DNA of 57,556 bases, taken from NCBI GenBank assembly GCA_963722965.1, contig CAVROX010000012.1:1-57556 (forward strand), given 5' to 3'. The notes below the pieces were generated by a model, which saw nothing but the letters and a program-made list of their open reading frames with translations, made no database searches and was not told the DNA's origin. Shown piece after piece: positions 56,285 to 57,556 of the stretch. The translations under genes and the position numbers were made by a program. Source of the stretch: DATLSM01 sp963722965. GTDB lineage: Bacteria; Actinomycetota; Thermoleophilia; Solirubrobacterales; 70-9. The first letter of the stretch is position 1. Each line of letters begins with the position of its first letter.

Positions 56285-57410
56285 CTAGCGGAAACGTGCC
56301 CGCGCTACCAGATGGCGAGACGCGAACCAGGCCGGCTTTGGCTGGCCCTCGACGTTGAGTAGCCCCGCGCCCTGACAGAACGAACAGTGTGGATTTGGAT
56401 TTGGCTCGTCCTCCCAGGTGAACCAATAGACGCCAGCGATCCGCCAGCGGTGGCGCATCGCCAGCAGCCGCGCGAACGCGTCTTCGAGGAATTCGGCTTG
56501 GCCGATTCTTCCCTTGACGAAGGCCGACGGATAGAAGCCCTCTGAAGCAACTCCGATCTCAGAGACGATCAGCGGTTTGCGCCCTGCGCCGCCTGCTGCC
56601 ATCGCTGCGCGTACGCGGCTCAATCTAGCCCATCTCCGGAATGTTCGCGGAGTAGGGATGAAGGGCGGCGAAGTCGAAATGCTGCAGCACCCCCGGCACC
56701 CCAGCAACCTCCGCATGAACACCCACGTTTTCATCCGGCTCCGACCGGGGCGATTCCAGCGAGGACGATGCGCGCTCCGGGGTCGGCCGCGCGGATCGCC
56801 GTCGCCGCTGCGCCTAGCAGCTTCGCGTACCCGCGCGGCGAGATCGGAGAAGCCAGAACAGCCGGAAGTTCGGCTCATTCCAGATCTGCCAGCGGTGGAT
56901 CGGGTCGCGGTACGCATTGTCCTTCCAGAGACTGCCGCCCGGTCCGTACCGCGCCACGAGGCGTCGCAAGAACCCCTGCCACGCGGTCAGCGCCAGGTGG
57001 CTCAAGGGCGGCCGAGCTTCATTACTGCTCAGCCAGGCCGGCGTCCCGTATACGACCGGCATCACCTGGAACCCATCTTTGGCTGCCGCGGCGATTTCCG
57101 CGTCCACTTCCGAGAAGTCGAACTCCCCTTTGCGCGGTTCGCATTGCGACCAATAGATCGGCATGCGAAGCGTTTCCACCGTTCCCTCCATGCGCTGCAG
57201 GTCGGCAGGGCTGGGCCGCGCTCGCGGCACTATCCCCAAGAAGCCCCTCGGAAGGGCAGTCGCCGGCGAGGCCGCGGCTGGTCCGGCGGCCGCGGCCAGG
57301 GCGAGCGCCGCGGCCAGGGCGATCAGTTGCCCCCGCCGCGCATCGCTACTTATGGTGCCGGTGAGTCGGGGGCGGTTCGATATAGCGGGCGATGGCGGGC
57401 GTCGGTTCAC
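56285..57410 (-). pseudogene. Cellulase-like glycoside hydrolase (GH-A clan), frameshifted
   Basis: An exported TIM-barrel hydrolase. A signal peptide (LIALAAALALAAAAGPAAAS) leads to LRMPIYWSQCEPRKGEFDFS and the acid/base motif WQIWNEPNFRLFW. After shifts near 56,840, 56,740 and 56,640, it ends with the nucleophile segment LIVSEIGVASEGFYPS and YWFTWEDEPNPNPHCSFCQG. This layout fits GH5/GH39-like clan A enzymes; the substrate is unknown. The start codon is uncertain because the signal sequence lacks a nearby in-frame ATG. Repaired length about 370 aa. Confidence 0.7.
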
Positions 57411-57446
57411 AGCCGCCGTTCCGGCAGAAGGACTCCCCCAGATCCA

Positions 57447-57556
57447 TCACAGCCGCCGACGGGCCTGCTGCGTGCCGACAAGGATGCCTTCGCCGGAGAC
57501 CGGCACCGCCTCCCCCCGCGGCCCACTGAAGCGGGGATCAAGGCGCCCGTTGTTGA
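57447..57556 (-). CDS. C-terminal end of an unidentified protein, cut by the window edge
   Basis: The last 35 codons of a leftward gene end at TGA 57447-57449; the visible residues include NNGRLDPRFSGPRGEAVPVS and EGILVGTQQARRRL. There is too little sequence to name it. The fragment is followed directly by the glycoside hydrolase gene on the same strand. Confidence 0.4.
   Translation of the reverse strand, partial: NNGRLDPRFSGPRGEAVPVSGEGILVGTQQARRRL

Overview
The window is high-GC bacterial chromosomal DNA from an actinobacterium, most likely class Thermoleophilia (Solirubrobacterales type). This placement is inferred from an initiator tRNA with a C1:U72 mismatch, frequent GTG/TTG starts, TANNNT -10 boxes, the family content (LytR-CpsA-Psr, PucR, HdeD, GH15, R2lox) and the linkages rplY-pth-mfd-eno-ftsB and glk-rsmI-metG-tatD-rsmA-ispE-glmU-prs. 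No similarity search was run.

Layout. 0-10 kb: tRNA-fMet, a Ppx/GppA phosphatase, a structured convergent intergenic region, a ThDP enzyme, tRNA-Leu, an ECF sigma factor with a fused zinc-finger/membrane tail, an R2-like ligand-binding oxidase next to a perfect 30-bp palindrome, a UPF0173 hydrolase, a rhomboid-like pseudoprotease, class I FBP aldolase, and a decayed IS982-like element inserted exactly at a stop codon. 10.3-21.5 kb: a leftward housekeeping operon rplY > pth > enoyl-CoA hydratase > mfd > SurA-like foldase > eno > ftsB > GT-C membrane protein > small ORF. 21.6-33.6 kb: an accessory stretch with ABC1 kinase, GDPD, GH15, SHOCT and AhpD-like proteins, an Amphi-Trp protein behind a tandem operator-like repeat, broken MFS and FUSC transporters, two oxidoreductases and a tandem 61-bp hairpin repeat. 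34.0-45.8 kb: a leftward chain with mostly 4-nt stop/start overlaps (glk-rsmI-metG-tatD-rsmA-ispE-DedA/PAP2-small membrane protein), then a PucR regulator, HdeD, glmU and prs. 45.9-57.6 kb: LCP ligase, FmdB zinc ribbon, glyS, then secreted or envelope proteins and four damaged genes.

Function. The two long operons join ribosome maintenance, translation quality control, transcription-coupled repair, glycolysis, isoprenoid and cell-wall precursor supply, and envelope biogenesis. The intervening regions carry regulatory and accessory genes.

Sequence quality matters for reading the window. Single-base indels break enolase, the SurA-like foldase and the 3' half of mfd between about 13.57 and 17.8 kb, while genes on both sides are intact. 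This points to unpolished sequence there. Isolated breaks occur in ppx, pucR, FUSC and the last 4 kb; those may be real decay or further errors. No CRISPR array, rRNA, prophage or obvious defence system was seen.
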